A stretch of DNA of 64,000 nt from Bartonella birtlesii IBS 325 (GCF_000273375.1 NZ_CM001557.1:10001-74000); one strand, 5' to 3'; positions 9,914 to 20,448 are shown, counted from the stretch's first letter. Notes: generated by a model not told the origin, from the letters alone. Translations and numbers: made by a program.

Positions 9914-10126
9914 AACACTTTCAAGAAAGACAAAATCATCCTGTTCATTACATGATTTTAAACAGCCAAATATAAAGCTATCCATTAATGCTTTCTTCAA
10001 ACTTTGTGTATCAATATTTTTCATCAACATGCTTAAACAGAATAATGAAAAGCACTAATTTATTTAAAAACTCTTACGAAAAAACAAAAACCAAGGGAAA
10101 ATTGTCCAATTTATCATAACAGGTGA

Positions 10127-10158
10127 AAAAAAGCCCACACATTTCGTGTGGGCTTTTT
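10127..10158 (-). terminator. Bidirectional intrinsic terminator between gcvP and alr
   Basis: GCCCACAC-ATTTC-GTGTGGGC (10133-10153) is an 8-bp perfect stem flanked by an A-run on the left and a T-run on the right, so it can act on both strands. It lies 18 bases after the gcvP stop codon. Confidence 0.9.
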
Positions 10159-10175
10159 CCTTCATATAAATAAAT

Positions 10176-12980
10176 TTAATACGTATTCCCCAATGGTGGA
10201 CAAGAACAAATAAGCACTCTATCTCCCGCAACATTATCAATACGTGAAACAGGAGGCCAATATTTATTTGCTGGATCAAGAGAACTGTCGGGAAAAGCCG
10301 CCTCTTGTCGTGAATAAGGTCGCGTCCAAGCATCATCTAAAGCATCCACCAATGTATGTGGTGCATTTACCAAAGGATTATCTTCTTTAGGCCAAACACC
10401 GCTACCGACTTTCTGAGCTTCTTCAGCAATAGAGAGCAAAGCATCACAAAAACGATCAATTTCTGCTTTTGGTTCTGATTCCGTTGGTTCAATCATCAAA
10501 GTCCCAGCAACAGGAAACGACATCGTCGGCGCATGAAACCCGTAATCAATCAAACGTTTTGCAATATCATCAACACTCACCCCATACTGCTCTTTCAGCA
10601 CACGAGTATCCACAATACATTCATGTGCAACACGCCCATGCTTTCCCCGATAAAGAATGGAATAAGCCTTTGAAAGACGCGCAGCGATATAATTAGCATT
10701 CAAAATTGCTGTTTGTGTTGCGTATTTCAAGCCATCGGCGCCCATCATCCGAATATACATCCAAGTAATAACAAGAATAGATGCACTTCCATAAGGAGCT
10801 GCTGAAACCGCATGTGTTGATCCATCTTCTTCATGACCTGGTAAAAAGGGCTTCAAATGTGTTGCCACACCAATTGGCCCCATACCAGGACCACCACCAC
10901 CATGGGGAATGGCGAATGTTTTGTGAAGATTCATATGACAAACATCCGCCCCAATATCTGCTGGACGAGCAAGCCCAACAAGCGCATTGAGATTAGCACC
11001 ATCAAAATAAACTTGCCCACCATTTGCGTGGATAATAGAGCAAATCTCCTTAATGTTTTCTTCATAAACACCATGAGTTGAAGGATAGGTAATCATGAGA
11101 GCTGCCAATTTATCCTTATGCAATTGTGCCTTCATTTTGAGATCATCAACATCAACATCACCATCACTTAGGCATTTCACCACAATAACTTCCATACCCG
11201 CCATATGAGCTGAAGCTGGATTGGTACCGTGCGCAGAAGCAGGAATGAGACAAAGTGTGCGTTGATGGTCTCCCCGTGATTGGTGATATCGGTGGATCGC
11301 TAAAAGCCCCGCATATTCACCTTGTGCACCAGAATTTGGCTGGAAAGAAACTTGCGAAAACCCTGTGATTTCACACAACCACGCATTTAATTGGTTAATC
11401 ATTTCCAAATACCCTACCACATCCTCTTTAGGTGTGAAGGGGTGTATATTGGCTACCGTAGGCCAACTCACAGGCATCAACTCAGCTGCTGCATTAAGTT
11501 TCATCGTACAAGAACCAAGCGGAATCATTGCCCGATCTAATGCTAAATCTTTGTCGGCCAAACGACGCAAAAAGCGCATCATATCCGTCTCTGAATGAAC
11601 GGCATGAAAAAACGGCTGTGAAAGAAAAGCAGTATCACGTCTTTTCCCCATAAGCCTTGGAGAAACTTGATCAACTAATTGTGCACCAAAAAGCTGCGCT
11701 AAAGCATAAGCATCTTCTTGTGTTGATAATTCATCAAAATTGATCACAACTCGATCATCATCGAGAACACGAACAAGACGCCCACCTGCTTTCGCTTGAC
11801 GCGCAATCTCTCGAGATTTTCCCTTAACAACAATGCTTACACAATCAAAAAAAGCTTCTCCTTCACAAAGAATACCTGCTGCCTCTAAACCAGCAACAAA
11901 GCGACACGTTAAATGATGAATTCGCTGAGCAATTTCCTGCAAACCTTGCGGTCCATGCCAAACGGCATAAGCCGTTGCCATATTTGCCAACAAAGCCTGT
12001 GCTGTACAAATATTCGACGTCGCTTTATCACGCCGGATATGTTGCTCACGTGTCTGCAATGCCAAACGAAAACCAACGCGTCCTTTTGTGTCAACGGATT
12101 GACCTACAATACGTCCTGGAATGAGGCGGGTTAAAGCTTCGCTTACCGCGAGATAACCAGCATGGGGACCACCAAATCCCATAGGAACGCCATAACGTTG
12201 CATGGAACCTACAACAATATCAGCCCCCCATTGCGCTGGTGGTTCCATCAAGGTAAGTGCCAAAGGATCAGCAACAACGATCACCAGAGCCCCTTTTGCT
12301 TTTGCCTCTTTAATGACGTCAGTGTAATCGTTAAAAGAGCCTTTTGTATCTGGCCAAGACAAAACAATCGCAGCTGTATCAGAACAAATTTCGCTCTTTT
12401 CGTTTATATGAATCCCTTGTGTTTCAGCACGCGTTTGTGCAACACTTAATGTCTGGGGATGCAAAAGACTTTGAACTGAAATTTTTGTCTTTTTCTCACG
12501 CGCAAAACGCACAGCCAGCGCGTTGGCTTCAGCTAAAGCTGTTGCTTCATCAAGAAGTGAAGCAGCTGCAACAGGCAAACCAGTGAGTTCACTCACCAAT
12601 GTCTGAAAATAAAATAAAAGCTCCAAACGACCTTGGCTAATTTCTGCCTGATAGGGTGTATAAGCGGTGTACCAAGCTGGATTTTCAAAAAGATTCCGCA
12701 AAATAACGGGAGGCACATAGGTTCCATGATATCCCTGCCCAATAAAACTTTTGTGCACATGGTTACGTTCCATCATCTTGGATAATTCTTCCAAGGCTTG
12801 CCCTTCACTTGCAGCCTTTGGGAGATTAAGCGAACGCCCCAAATGGATAGAATGCGGAACAGCTTGAGAAACCAGTGTGTCAACACAATCTAGCTCTAAA
12901 ATATCAAGCATTTTTTGTGTTTCATCAGAACGAAGTCCAATATGGCGAGAAAAAAAATGACGCTCCAACATAGCAATCAT
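10176..12980 (-). CDS. gcvP: Glycine decarboxylase (P-protein), single-chain
   Basis: PLP enzyme of the glycine cleavage system: it decarboxylates glycine and transfers the aminomethyl group to the lipoyl arm of GcvH. The 934-residue product is the fused full-length form. Visible marks are the N-terminal FFSRHIG motif, the [12 protein letters not shown] segment and the PLP lysine in [19 protein letters not shown] (about residue 685). ATG overlaps the gcvH stop codon by four bases (ATGA), a translational coupling arrangement; a second ATG three codons later is possible. Last gene of gcvTHP, followed by a strong terminator. Confidence 0.96.
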   Translation of the reverse strand: MIAMLERHFFSRHIGLRSDETQKMLDILELDCVDTLVSQAVPHSIHLGRSLNLPKAASEGQALEELSKMMERNHVHKSFIGQGYHGTYVPPVILRNLFENPAWYTAYTPYQAEISQGRLELLFYFQTLVSELTGLPVAAASLLDEATALAEANALAVRFAREKKTKISVQSLLHPQTLSVAQTRAETQGIHINEKSEICSDTAAIVLSWPDTKGSFNDYTDVIKEAKAKGALVIVVADPLALTLMEPPAQWGADIVVGSMQRYGVPMGFGGPHAGYLAVSEALTRLIPGRIVGQSVDTKGRVGFRLALQTREQHIRRDKATSNICTAQALLANMATAYAVWHGPQGLQEIAQRIHHLTCRFVAGLEAAGILCEGEAFFDCVSIVVKGKSREIARQAKAGGRLVRVLDDDRVVINFDELSTQEDAYALAQLFGAQLVDQVSPRLMGKRRDTAFLSQPFFHAVHSETDMMRFLRRLADKDLALDRAMIPLGSCTMKLNAAAELMPVSWPTVANIHPFTPKEDVVGYLEMINQLNAWLCEITGFSQVSFQPNSGAQGEYAGLLAIHRYHQSRGDHQRTLCLIPASAHGTNPASAHMAGMEVIVVKCLSDGDVDVDDLKMKAQLHKDKLAALMITYPSTHGVYEENIKEICSIIHANGGQVYFDGANLNALVGLARPADIGADVCHMNLHKTFAIPHGGGGPGMGPIGVATHLKPFLPGHEEDGSTHAVSAAPYGSASILVITWMYIRMMGADGLKYATQTAILNANYIAARLSKAYSILYRGKHGRVAHECIVDTRVLKEQYGVSVDDIAKRLIDYGFHAPTMSFPVAGTLMIEPTESEPKAEIDRFCDALLSIAEEAQKVGSGVWPKEDNPLVNAPHTLVDALDDAWTRPYSRQEAAFPDSSLDPANKYWPPVSRIDNVAGDRVLICSCPPLGNTY

Positions 12981-13345
12981 CCAATCAGTGCTTTATAAGC
13001 AGCCTCATCCAGCAACCCTTCAAGTTGCGTTGCATCCTGCAATGTCATTTTCCAGAGCCAACCTTCTTTTTCAGCCTTTTGGTTGACCAGTTCAGGATTA
13101 TTTGCCAATGCCTCATTCATTTCGACCACTTCACCATCAAGAGGAGCATAGACATCTGAAGCCGCTTTCACTGATTCCACAACGGCAGCAGAATCCCCCT
13201 TAGAAAGCTGTGTCCCCTTCCTTGGCAAATCAACAAAAACCAAATCCCCTAACTGTTCTTGAGCATAATGTGTAATCCCAACAGTAACCACTTGTCCTTC
13301 AACACTGAGCCATTCATGATCTTGTGTAAAATAAGTTTTAGACAT
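12977..13345 (-). CDS. gcvH: Glycine cleavage system H protein
   Basis: Small lipoylated carrier of 122 residues that shuttles the aminomethyl intermediate between GcvP, GcvT and dihydrolipoamide dehydrogenase. The lipoyl-lysine site is seen in [16 protein letters not shown] (K60), preceded by the HEWL N-terminal motif and [19 protein letters not shown]. Length is typical. It sits five bases after gcvT and overlaps gcvP by four bases, so the three are one transcript. Confidence 0.96.
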   Translation of the reverse strand: MSKTYFTQDHEWLSVEGQVVTVGITHYAQEQLGDLVFVDLPRKGTQLSKGDSAAVVESVKAASDVYAPLDGEVVEMNEALANNPELVNQKAEKEGWLWKMTLQDATQLEGLLDEAAYKALIG

Positions 13346-13350
13346 AAAAA

Positions 13351-14469
13351 TTATCCTTTAAAATAACGTTGTTCGACAAAAGGAAGTGAATGGACAGACA
13401 GTGCCATCTTTTTGCCACGCAACTCCGTAAAGACTTCCGTTCCTTCTACTTTCCAATCAACAGGAACATATCCCATCGCAACAGGACCATCAAAAGAAGG
13501 ACCAAAACCACCTGACGTCACCACGCCAATTTGCTTTCCCTCATCATCGAAAAGTATCGCACCCGCACGAATAGGCTGACGCGTTTGCGGTTTTAATCCA
13601 ACACGACAACGAGAAGGCCCTTTCTGAAGAGCTTCAAGAAAAGCCTTTGCTCCATAAAATTGCGCTTTTTCTCGTACATTTTTGGGAACAGCCCATGTCA
13701 ATGCAGCATCAATAGGTGTCGTATCGGGCGTAATATCATTCCCATGTAAACACAATCCTGCTTCTAGCCGAAGACTATCACGCGCCGCAAGACCAACCCA
13801 TTCAACACGAGAATCTCTCAATAATTTTTCAGCCAATGCATGAGCTTGCCCTATGGGAAGAGCAATTTCAAAACCATCTTCTCCCGTATAACCAGAACGC
13901 GTTATAAACCAATCTTGTTGTGGCTCAAATCCTTGCATAAACAACAGTTCATTACCAGGCACCCCAGCATCAGCCATAACAGCTGCCGCTTGTGGACCTT
14001 GGAGAGCAAGCAATACCCTCTCAAGAGCAATGACTTGGCAATCAAAACCAACAACACGCCTCTCAAGCTCCGCAAGATCCGCTTGTGCATTTCCAGCATT
14101 GGCGACCAGCATAAAACGGTTTTCTGCCAATCGAGTAATGATAAGGTCATCAAGGATACCAGCCTGCTCATTAAGCAAATAATTATACCGTGATTGACCA
14201 ATCTTTAACAATGCTGCATCAACAGGGAGAGCGTACGATAAATATTCTGCTGCTTGTGCACCCTCAATGGCAATCAATTTCATATGAGAAATATCAAAAA
14301 GTCCTGCATGTGCACGCGTATGAAGATGCTCCTTCAAGACTCCAAGAGGATAGGTCAACGGCATTTGCCAACCAGCAAAAGCACCAAACTTCGCTCCAGC
14401 CTTTTCATGCAATTCGTGTAAAGGAAGCATTTTTAAAGAAGATGTTTCAAATTCTTGTGATGTACCCAT
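13351..14469 (-). CDS. gcvT: Aminomethyltransferase (glycine cleavage T protein)
   Basis: Tetrahydrofolate-dependent T protein that releases ammonia and forms methylene-THF. The 372-residue product shows the [12 protein letters not shown]-terminus, AGLFDISHM, and [15 protein letters not shown], all family signatures, and ends with a barrel segment [24 protein letters not shown]. The start ATG at 14469 lies 39 bases downstream of the glycine riboswitch. A second ATG at residue 14 ([16 protein letters not shown]) is also plausible and is closer to the usual family start. First gene of gcvTHP. Confidence 0.95.
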   Translation of the reverse strand: MGTSQEFETSSLKMLPLHELHEKAGAKFGAFAGWQMPLTYPLGVLKEHLHTRAHAGLFDISHMKLIAIEGAQAAEYLSYALPVDAALLKIGQSRYNYLLNEQAGILDDLIITRLAENRFMLVANAGNAQADLAELERRVVGFDCQVIALERVLLALQGPQAAAVMADAGVPGNELLFMQGFEPQQDWFITRSGYTGEDGFEIALPIGQAHALAEKLLRDSRVEWVGLAARDSLRLEAGLCLHGNDITPDTTPIDAALTWAVPKNVREKAQFYGAKAFLEALQKGPSRCRVGLKPQTRQPIRAGAILFDDEGKQIGVVTSGGFGPSFDGPVAMGYVPVDWKVEGTEVFTELRGKKMALSVHSLPFVEQRYFKG

Positions 14470-14507
14470 AATATCTCCAAAGCTGCGCTAACGCCCACAC
14501 GATATGG

Positions 14508-14697
14508 ACGTCTCTGCACCCTTCTGTTACAAACCTGAGAGACTCGCGAAAAGACTTTTCGCTTACACCTTCGGCGCGGACCTTTCCGACTTTCCAGATC
14601 TGCCTTGCTCCTTTTACGGTCCTTAGAGCCTGAGAGATTATGGGCTATTTTCCCCTTCGGCGGCAGGTGCGAAAGTTTGCAGTCTGCACTCTCCCGC
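14508..14697 (-). promoter_or_regulatory. Tandem glycine riboswitch
   Basis: Read on the minus strand there are two consecutive aptamers. The first starts at GGGAGAGTGCAGACTGC and contains CGCCGAAGGGG and TCTCAGGC; the second contains CGCCGAAGGTGTAAGCG and CTCTCAGGTT and ends near GAAGGGTGCAGAGAC. The paired GCCGAAGG / CTCTCAGG elements are the established glycine-aptamer core, and the location directly upstream of gcvT is the usual one. In most bacteria this element switches gcv expression on when glycine is plentiful. Confidence 0.95.
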
Positions 14698-14741
14698 AAA
14701 AGAATGAAAGAAACGATAACGCCCTTTCCGACATATTTCAG

Positions 14742-14770
14742 TCTATATCCTATCTTTGTCACACTGTCAT
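14742..14770 (-). promoter_or_regulatory. Sigma-70-like promoter for the gcv riboswitch transcript
   Basis: ATGACA and TATAGA on the minus strand are 17 bases apart, placing the start near 14735, about 40 bases before the first aptamer. Confidence 0.45.
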
Positions 14771-15189
14771 TAGGAAAGTGATGAAAGCATTCTAATTTTA
14801 AACTTGCATAAGCTACTTTAAAAGACTTATAATGTAGATCTTTTGAGAATCCTGAAAATTGTTAAGCGGCCGCGTTTCAGAAAATCAAGGAGAAAAATTT
14901 TTTAAAGGCCATACACAAAGATATAATTTGAAAAAAGCGAAAATTTCACGTTGAAAAAGGCCGAAGATCTTAGGTCTTCAAGAAAATTATAACACAATAT
15001 CCCTCTTGCACAGACTAATTTTAAACCACAGAGTTTTATATCTTTTAAGAGGAAAGATTCCACGTATTTTATAAACTTAACACACAAGAAATTGATTTTT
15101 CTTCTCTTTCGATTTTTGTCTCTAAATAGTGTCATAAATTGCGGTTATTTACATACCAAACTTCATCGAACAAAGGTTACAAAATACTC
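14771..15189. other. Intergenic region between divergent gcv and LON-domain genes
   Basis: AT-rich with one minus-strand open frame of 77 codons that has no family resemblance or ribosome-binding site. In related bacteria a thioredoxin-like gene often precedes the LON-domain gene; I see no trace of it here. Confidence 0.4.
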
Positions 15190-15846
15190 ATGAAAGCCGG
15201 CAATATCCATTACAATTGTGAAAATGATCTCCCAAAACAAATTGCTCTTTTTCCACTAGAGGGAGCACTCTTACTGCCTGGTGGTTTTCTATCACTCAAT
15301 ATTTTCGAACCAGAAGCGCTTGAAATGGTTGAAAATGTTATGGTATCTAATCGTTTACTGGGAATCATTCAACCGCTTTCATCGGCACCAGATTGCTGCT
15401 CCACACAGCTTTACAAAACAGGCTGTATAGGACGCATTACCAATTATAGTGAAACAGGCAATGGGCAGCTTTTCATTATCCTACAAGGCGTTTGTCGCTT
15501 TACTCTAGAACAGGAGTTGGTGCACACAAAACCTTATCGAACTGCTCTCATCCGATCAAATATAAAAGACTTACAAGAGCACGATATTGCAGCAGACATT
15601 AATCGAGAAAACCTCCTCAATATTGTTGAGCAATATCTCACGATAAATGAAATGGAATATAATTGGAACAGTATCATACAAGCACCCACCCCGCTATTGG
15701 TGAATGCTTTTTCAGCCCTTATTCCCTTTACACCAGCAGAAAAACAAGCTTTACTGGAAGCTCCAGATATCGGTAGTCGCGCCCAAACTCTTCTTGCTTT
15801 AACGGAATACTCACTTATGAAACAAACAGGAGCGGAGTACCATTGA
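15190..15846 (+). CDS. LON N-terminal (substrate-binding) domain protein
   Basis: The 218-residue product has the stand-alone LON/PUA-like domain: IALFPLEGALLLPGGFLSLNIFEP near the N-terminus, matching the family phrase IPLFPLxGALLLPxGxLPLNIFEPRY, then GRITNYSETGNGQLFIILQGVCRF. No ATPase or protease part is present, so it is not a Lon protease; the biochemical role of these proteins is poorly defined. I use ATG 15190 (AAAGG ten bases upstream); the frame extends to 15139. The Trm112-like gene follows 18 bases later and they are probably co-transcribed, a conserved pairing in alphaproteobacteria. Confidence 0.88.
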   Translation: MKAGNIHYNCENDLPKQIALFPLEGALLLPGGFLSLNIFEPEALEMVENVMVSNRLLGIIQPLSSAPDCCSTQLYKTGCIGRITNYSETGNGQLFIILQGVCRFTLEQELVHTKPYRTALIRSNIKDLQEHDIAADINRENLLNIVEQYLTINEMEYNWNSIIQAPTPLLVNAFSALIPFTPAEKQALLEAPDIGSRAQTLLALTEYSLMKQTGAEYH

Positions 15847-15864
15847 AAGAATAAAGGATAAAAT

Positions 15865-16065
15865 ATGAAAAAAATGACCACCGACCCCAAAATGCTTGAA
15901 TTGCTCATTTGTCCAATCACAGGGGGCACACTTTCTTTAAACCGAAAAACACAAGAATTAATTTCACTCAAAGCAAAACTTGCTTATCCTATTCGTGACG
16001 GTGTTCCTATTATGCTTGCTTCTGAAGCACGTTCTTTGAAAAATAATGAAAAAAATAGCACATAA
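15865..16065 (+). CDS. Trm112-family (UPF0434/YcaR-like) small protein
   Basis: A 66-residue protein with the Trm112 fold signature: [18 protein letters not shown] N-terminus (here [15 protein letters not shown]), then [15 protein letters not shown]. Eukaryotic and archaeal Trm112 activates methyltransferases; bacterial members are small and mostly uncharacterised. Only one of the possible zinc-ligand cysteines is present, which is usual for this branch. It is 18 bases after the LON-domain gene. Confidence 0.88.
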   Translation: MKKMTTDPKMLELLICPITGGTLSLNRKTQELISLKAKLAYPIRDGVPIMLASEARSLKNNEKNST

Positions 16066-16380
16066 GAATAACAACCCTTATACATTTTTGTTGATGATAG
16101 CGTACTGTTCTCGAGTCCTTTTTCACCAAAAGATCTCTTTTATTCCTATTTTTTTATATTTTCTCGCTCGAAAAAGAAATTTTCTAACAAGCTATCCGCC
16201 ACAATTTTCTTGAAACACTTCTAATGTTGTGTAGCTTTAAAAAGTTCATGAAGAAATTTTCCGCAAGTTCTTTTGCGCTCTTACAAAAAATTATGATCTT
16301 AAAGACAACACATCTATTGCCCTCAAATGGCATTTTAAAATACACTAAAAACTAAGGAATTATCCTATCAATAAACTTGT
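16066..16380. other. Intergenic region, nothing recognised
   Basis: AT-rich sequence following the Trm112-like gene, with no open frame worth reporting. It leads into the decayed RNA element at 16381. Confidence 0.4.
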
Positions 16381-16570
16381 AATTTTGGGTATCATCCCTA
16401 AAATTCTATAGAATCTGGAAGCTCAAAAATTAAATACTAAATAAATTCGCTTGGTGGATATTTCAGAGATTTCGGAAGCTCTTATGATGTCCAAGTGCTT
16501 TGCAGCACCAAAAGCAAGAGATTGACTCGGTTTCAATACTTCCAAACTCCATACCAGATTCCATAATTGA
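16381..16570 (+). ncRNA. Decayed copy of the Brt-like structured RNA element
   Basis: Roughly 150 bases here align end to end with 18481-18630, with most differences being G-to-A and C-to-T changes. Shared blocks include the CTGGAAGCTC hairpin region, three consecutive hairpins (16447-16457, 16462-16476, 16495-16508) and the CTTCCAAACTCC tail. Several changes keep base pairing (see findings), pointing to a once-functional RNA. No regulator gene follows this copy; the 3' end of the MFS gene does. Its own expression is doubtful. Confidence 0.5.
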
Positions 16571-16689
16571 AGATACGGTTATAATAAAGCCATTGTCATA
16601 CAAAAGGATGATACAAGCTTTGCGTAAGCCATGTTATGAGTCTAACTTTACATTATAACTCCAACTTAATTTTACATCTGAATGACAAA

Positions 16690-17931
16690 TTATCTACGGC
16701 GATCGTCATCTACTGTAGTGTTAAGCGGTGTTATAGCTTTATTTTTCTTAATTTTTATAACTCCAATAATTCCAGTAGAAATAATTAATGCAGACATAGT
16801 TAAAAAAGAGCTCATTAATCCCACAAGTGCAAAAAATCCAGCAATAAAGCCAGATACTGCTTCAGCAGAGTTCGCTAAAGTTGAAAAAGTTCCAAAACTT
16901 TTACCAAAATCTTCACGACGAGAATATAATTGAAGAGCTGAGACTAAACTAATATCCACAAATGCACCAATAAATCCTAAAACAAATGCTAACACTAGAA
17001 GGAGTTTTAAATAAAATATTGCGGCTAAAGGCATAACAAACATAATAACCCCATACAAAAGCCAAAATATCATGAGCTTCAACGATGTAACATTTAATAT
17101 AATTTTACTATATAACAAACCACCTACAATAGTTCCAACAGCAATGAGAGAAAAAATATAACTAACAAAGCTTTCCTCTCCCCCTATAGAAAGAACAAAA
17201 GCTGGAATTAAAAATCTTAAAATTGCCCCAGTAAAGAGAATAGCAAATGATGAGCCAACGAGCATAATAAATAAATTATTATTTTCTGTAGAAATATATT
17301 TAAGATAGAAGGCTGTTTCTCGATAAATTTTTATAAAATTAAACAATTTATTCTCATTTGAATTTAAATTCATGAGGTTAAATAACAATATAATAGATAT
17401 AAAATAGGTAAAAAAATCAAAAATGAGTACTGTCGATTTATTTGCCAAAGAAAGCAGTACCGAACAAACTAAAGGGCCAATTACCGATGCAGTCTCATTT
17501 ATAATTTGTGCAATGCTATTTGCCTTTGTAAGATCATTTATTGAAAACATTCTCGGAATAGCAGCTTGAAAACTTGGTTGAAAAATACTTCTTCCTATCG
17601 TTGTACATATTGCTGCAAAAATAAGAAAAATAATATGTGTGCTACCTGTTATATATGTTATAAAAATGAATAATGAGGTTGATAATCTAACAAATTCACT
17701 TAAAATCATATTTTTCTTCAAAGAAAAATTATCAGCTAACCAACCTCCTATAGGACCAAAAAAGAGAAAAGGAATAAATCGAAAAAAATACACAAGACCT
17801 GTAAAAAAGTAGTTATCTGTTAATTCTAAGACAAGTAAAATAAAAACAACTTCATAAGCATAATCACCAACTTTAGAAATAAAGAGAGAACAAAAAAGAG
17901 AGAAGGGACTCTTTTTCAAAAATAAATTCAT
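16690..17931 (-). CDS. MFS transporter, EntS/MefA-like (MFS_3 type)
   Basis: The 413-residue product is a 12-helix major facilitator protein. Marks include SKVGDYAYEVVFILLVLELTDN in TMS1, GPIGGWLADNFSLKKNMILSE (motif A between TMS2 and 3) and a Lys-rich C-terminus. Resemblance is to the enterobactin exporter / macrolide efflux branch; substrate is unknown. Codon use is strongly AT-biased even for this genome and it is flanked by two related RNA elements, suggesting insertion or acquisition between them. No ribosome-binding site is strong; the ATG at 17931 is the first in frame and gives a normal N-terminus. Confidence 0.88.
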   Translation of the reverse strand: MNLFLKKSPFSLFCSLFISKVGDYAYEVVFILLVLELTDNYFFTGLVYFFRFIPFLFFGPIGGWLADNFSLKKNMILSEFVRLSTSLFIFITYITGSTHIIFLIFAAICTTIGRSIFQPSFQAAIPRMFSINDLTKANSIAQIINETASVIGPLVCSVLLSLANKSTVLIFDFFTYFISIILLFNLMNLNSNENKLFNFIKIYRETAFYLKYISTENNNLFIMLVGSSFAILFTGAILRFLIPAFVLSIGGEESFVSYIFSLIAVGTIVGGLLYSKIILNVTSLKLMIFWLLYGVIMFVMPLAAIFYLKLLLVLAFVLGFIGAFVDISLVSALQLYSRREDFGKSFGTFSTLANSAEAVSGFIAGFFALVGLMSSFLTMSALIISTGIIGVIKIKKNKAITPLNTTVDDDRRR

Positions 17932-18480
17932 CTCAACTATCCGATATTAAACTTTCTTACACTTAAAGTTATACTCCCTTTAATAAAATTGGTGATATAA
18001 ACTTCAAAGAAATCGTATATTCTTATAAATTGCTTAATAAATTATAAGTTCATAGAAAACCTTTAAAAAATACTCAAACTTCTTGGCATCTGAACCAATC
18101 CATAAGAAGTATTTCTATTCCTCCCTGTCCTTATTTCTACCCATACGCCCGCCCCGCTTTTGACGTGTAAGCAAATGATTTTATTGCCCCCAAGGCATTA
18201 AAAATACACCAAGTAATAAGAAACAAATTCTCAATAAAATAATCAATTAAAAATCTGAACTCACCCCTTTTAAAACACAGAGCATTTAAGCATTCATGGC
18301 TTTCAAAAAAATAGAGAAAAAATGAACTAAATTCTTATGAAAACAGCAAAGACACATTGTAACAGTTGCATGTAAATTTTGCAAAAAAACAACAAGCACA
18401 ACCGCTTTAATTCTAATTAACGATTTAAAGAAAGTCTCCTATGAATGAACTCGTGATATTTGTCATATATGCAACAATCA
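17932..18480. other. AT-rich intergenic region between MFS gene and Brt-like RNA
   Basis: No ORF of note. It should hold the promoters of the MFS gene (minus) and of the RNA element (plus), but neither is clear enough to mark. Confidence 0.4.
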
Positions 18481-18660
18481 ATAGGGCCTGGAGGCTCTAA
18501 CATCGAACACAGAACAAGTCCGCTTTGCGGGTATCCCGGAATTTCCGGGGGCTCTTGTTATATACAAGTACTCGAAGTACTAAAAGCAAAAAGCTGATTC
18601 AATGCCAGTGCTTCCAGACTCCGGAATATTAATGCGAAGACGCTCGCACCCAGAGGGGAT
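18481..18660 (+). ncRNA. Brt-like structured RNA upstream of an XRE regulator
   Basis: A GC-rich island with four successive hairpins: AGGGCC-TGGA-GGCTCT (18483-18498), CCGC-TTT-GCGG (18520-18530), CCCGGAATTTCCGGG (18535-18549) and GTACT-CGA-AGTAC (18568-18580). Bartonella is known to carry a family of about 200-nt abundant RNAs (Brt) each placed just upstream of an XRE-type DNA-binding protein (Trp). Location, length and structure match that arrangement; the following regulator is a pseudogene here. The Brt name is inferred from context and needs a sequence comparison. Confidence 0.6.
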
Positions 18661-18972
18661 AAAGTGCGTGCGAAAAATCCACATTTTAACGATATCACTG
18701 TAGGAAAAAATTCGTCTCAGAAGAAACATCATAGAGCTTTCACAACAACGATGAGGCAGTCGCTTAGGTGTTACTTTTCAACAAATTCAAAATATGTAAA
18801 AGGCATAAATCATGTGAGCACAGGACGCTTGCAGAAAATTGCCGATATACTGGATGTTCCAGTCTCCTTTTTTTATGCAGATATCTTAACAAAAGGAAAG
18901 ACCTCAGCCCCCTATGATGACAAAATATCGAGCAAAATTGCTCATGAAGAAAACAGCAGCTTATTTTCATAA
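18661..18972 (+). pseudogene. Frameshifted XRE-family (HTH) transcriptional regulator
   Basis: Pieces of a standard HTH_XRE protein are spread over two frames. The N-terminal KNPHFNDITVGK and the C-terminal KYVKGINHVSTGRLQKIADILDVPVSFFY lie in the longest frame, while the central helix-turn-helix (IRLRRNIIELSQQR, stop, GSRLGVTFQQIQ) is in another. So there are two frameshifts (near 18708 and 18795, the latter in CAAAATATG) and one internal TGA. A working protein is not expected. It follows a Brt-like RNA, as the Trp regulators of Bartonella do. Confidence 0.8.
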
Positions 18973-19330
18973 TTTTCCTCAAGCTTGCTGCAACAAAAAA
19001 CTTTAAAAACTTATTACAAAAGATAAAAGCATGGAGGCTCTTACAAAAAACTTAAAGAACACAATAGATAAAAGCGAAAGAATTCAGAAAATTAAAACAT
19101 GAAGTAATCTTCACATAAGCCTAGTATAAAATATTCAAATTTCCTCCACTCTCAAATATACAAAAACGCTAATGTGCAAAATAAGCTAAATCTATCAGCT
19201 TAATGAAACTTGTACATAAAGATTAACTTTCTGAAAATTGAGAAGATACCTAAATATTCCTTGACCAACGCACCTTCTCCTGAGTATAGCCCGAAGGGAG
19301 AAATGTGGAGAGGAACAGGAGTATAAAAAA
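18973..19330. other. Intergenic region upstream of asd with a leader hairpin
   Basis: Mostly AT-rich. At 19275-19302 TTCTCC pairs with GGGAGAA around a 15-base loop within the asd leader; AGGAG at 19317-19321 is the likely asd ribosome-binding site. I do not recognise a riboswitch. Confidence 0.4.
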
Positions 19331-20362
19331 ATGAGTTTTAAAGTTGCAGTTGTTGGCGCAACGGGAAATGTTGGTCGTGAAATGCTCACAATTTTAGAAG
19401 AGCGTGGTTTCCCTGCCCATGAAATTATTCCTCTCGCATCACGGCGTTCATTAGGGCAAGAAGTTTCTTATGGTGACAAAACTTTAAAAGTAAAAGCGCT
19501 TGATACATACGATTTTTCCGATACCGATCTATGTCTTATGTCTGCGGGAGGAAATATTTCCAAAGAATATGCTCCCAAAATCGCTGCTGCTGGCTGTGTG
19601 GTAATAGACAATTCATCCACTTGGCGCTACAATGCAAATGTCCCGTTGATTGTTCCCGAAGTCAATGCACACGCTATTGATGGTTTTTCCAAGCGTAATA
19701 TTATAGCAAATCCTAATTGTTCAACAATTCAACTTGTCTTAGCTTTAAAACCTCTTCATGATGCAGCAATCATTAAACGCGTTGTTGTATCCACTTATCA
19801 ATCGGTTTCTGGAGCTGGTAAAGAAGGAATGGATGAACTCTTTGAACAATCGCGAGCAGTTTTTGTTGCAGATCCAATCACAACAAAAAAATTTACCAAA
19901 CGTATTGCCTTTAACGTCATTCCCCATATCGATGTGTTCATGGAAGATGGCTATACCAAAGAAGAATGGAAAATGACGGCTGAAACAAAGAAAATTCTTG
20001 ATCCTAAGATCAAACTAACAGCCACTGCTGTTCGAGTACCTGTCTTTATCGGTCATGCTGAAGCTGTAAATGTTGAATTTGAAAAACCACTAAGCGCCTA
20101 TGAAGCACAAGCCATTCTGCGTGATGCACCTGGCTGCCAAGTTATCGATAAACATGAAGACGGTGGTTATACCACTCCCTATGAATGTACTGGTGAAGAT
20201 GATACCTTTATTAGCCGTATTCGTGAAGATATCACCGTTGAAAATGGCTTAGCTTTCTGGGTTGTTGCTGACAATTTAAGAAAAGGAGCGGCATTGAATG
20301 CCGTGCAAATTGCTGAACTCCTTATTGCACGTAATTTGATAAAACCTAAGGCAGCAAATTAA
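19331..20362 (+). CDS. asd: Aspartate-semialdehyde dehydrogenase
   Basis: NADPH enzyme that reduces aspartyl phosphate to aspartate semialdehyde, the branch point to lysine, diaminopimelate, threonine and methionine. The 343-residue product has the Rossmann start VAVVGATGNVGREML, the catalytic cysteine in NPNCSTIQL (C130), the STYQSVSGAGKEGMDEL active-site loop and VRVPVFIGHAEAVNVEFE with the catalytic histidine. AGGAG lies about ten bases before the ATG. A clear terminator follows, so it is monocistronic. Confidence 0.96.
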   Translation: MSFKVAVVGATGNVGREMLTILEERGFPAHEIIPLASRRSLGQEVSYGDKTLKVKALDTYDFSDTDLCLMSAGGNISKEYAPKIAAAGCVVIDNSSTWRYNANVPLIVPEVNAHAIDGFSKRNIIANPNCSTIQLVLALKPLHDAAIIKRVVVSTYQSVSGAGKEGMDELFEQSRAVFVADPITTKKFTKRIAFNVIPHIDVFMEDGYTKEEWKMTAETKKILDPKIKLTATAVRVPVFIGHAEAVNVEFEKPLSAYEAQAILRDAPGCQVIDKHEDGGYTTPYECTGEDDTFISRIREDITVENGLAFWVVADNLRKGAALNAVQIAELLIARNLIKPKAAN

Positions 20363-20370
20363 ATAAAAAG

Positions 20371-20416
20371 AGCAGCATGAGATATTCTTCCGTTTCATGC
20401 TGCCATAATTTTTTTC
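20371..20416 (+). terminator. Intrinsic terminator of asd
   Basis: GCAGCATGA and TCATGCTGC pair across a 14-base loop and are followed by AATTTTTTT. Confidence 0.85.
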
Positions 20417-20448
20417 TGTTATCCTAACAACAATAAATTTTTTCACCC

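Noticed and set aside
14433..14762. Minus-strand open frame of 109 codons upstream of gcvT
   Set aside because: It covers the tandem glycine riboswitch and has no coding character.
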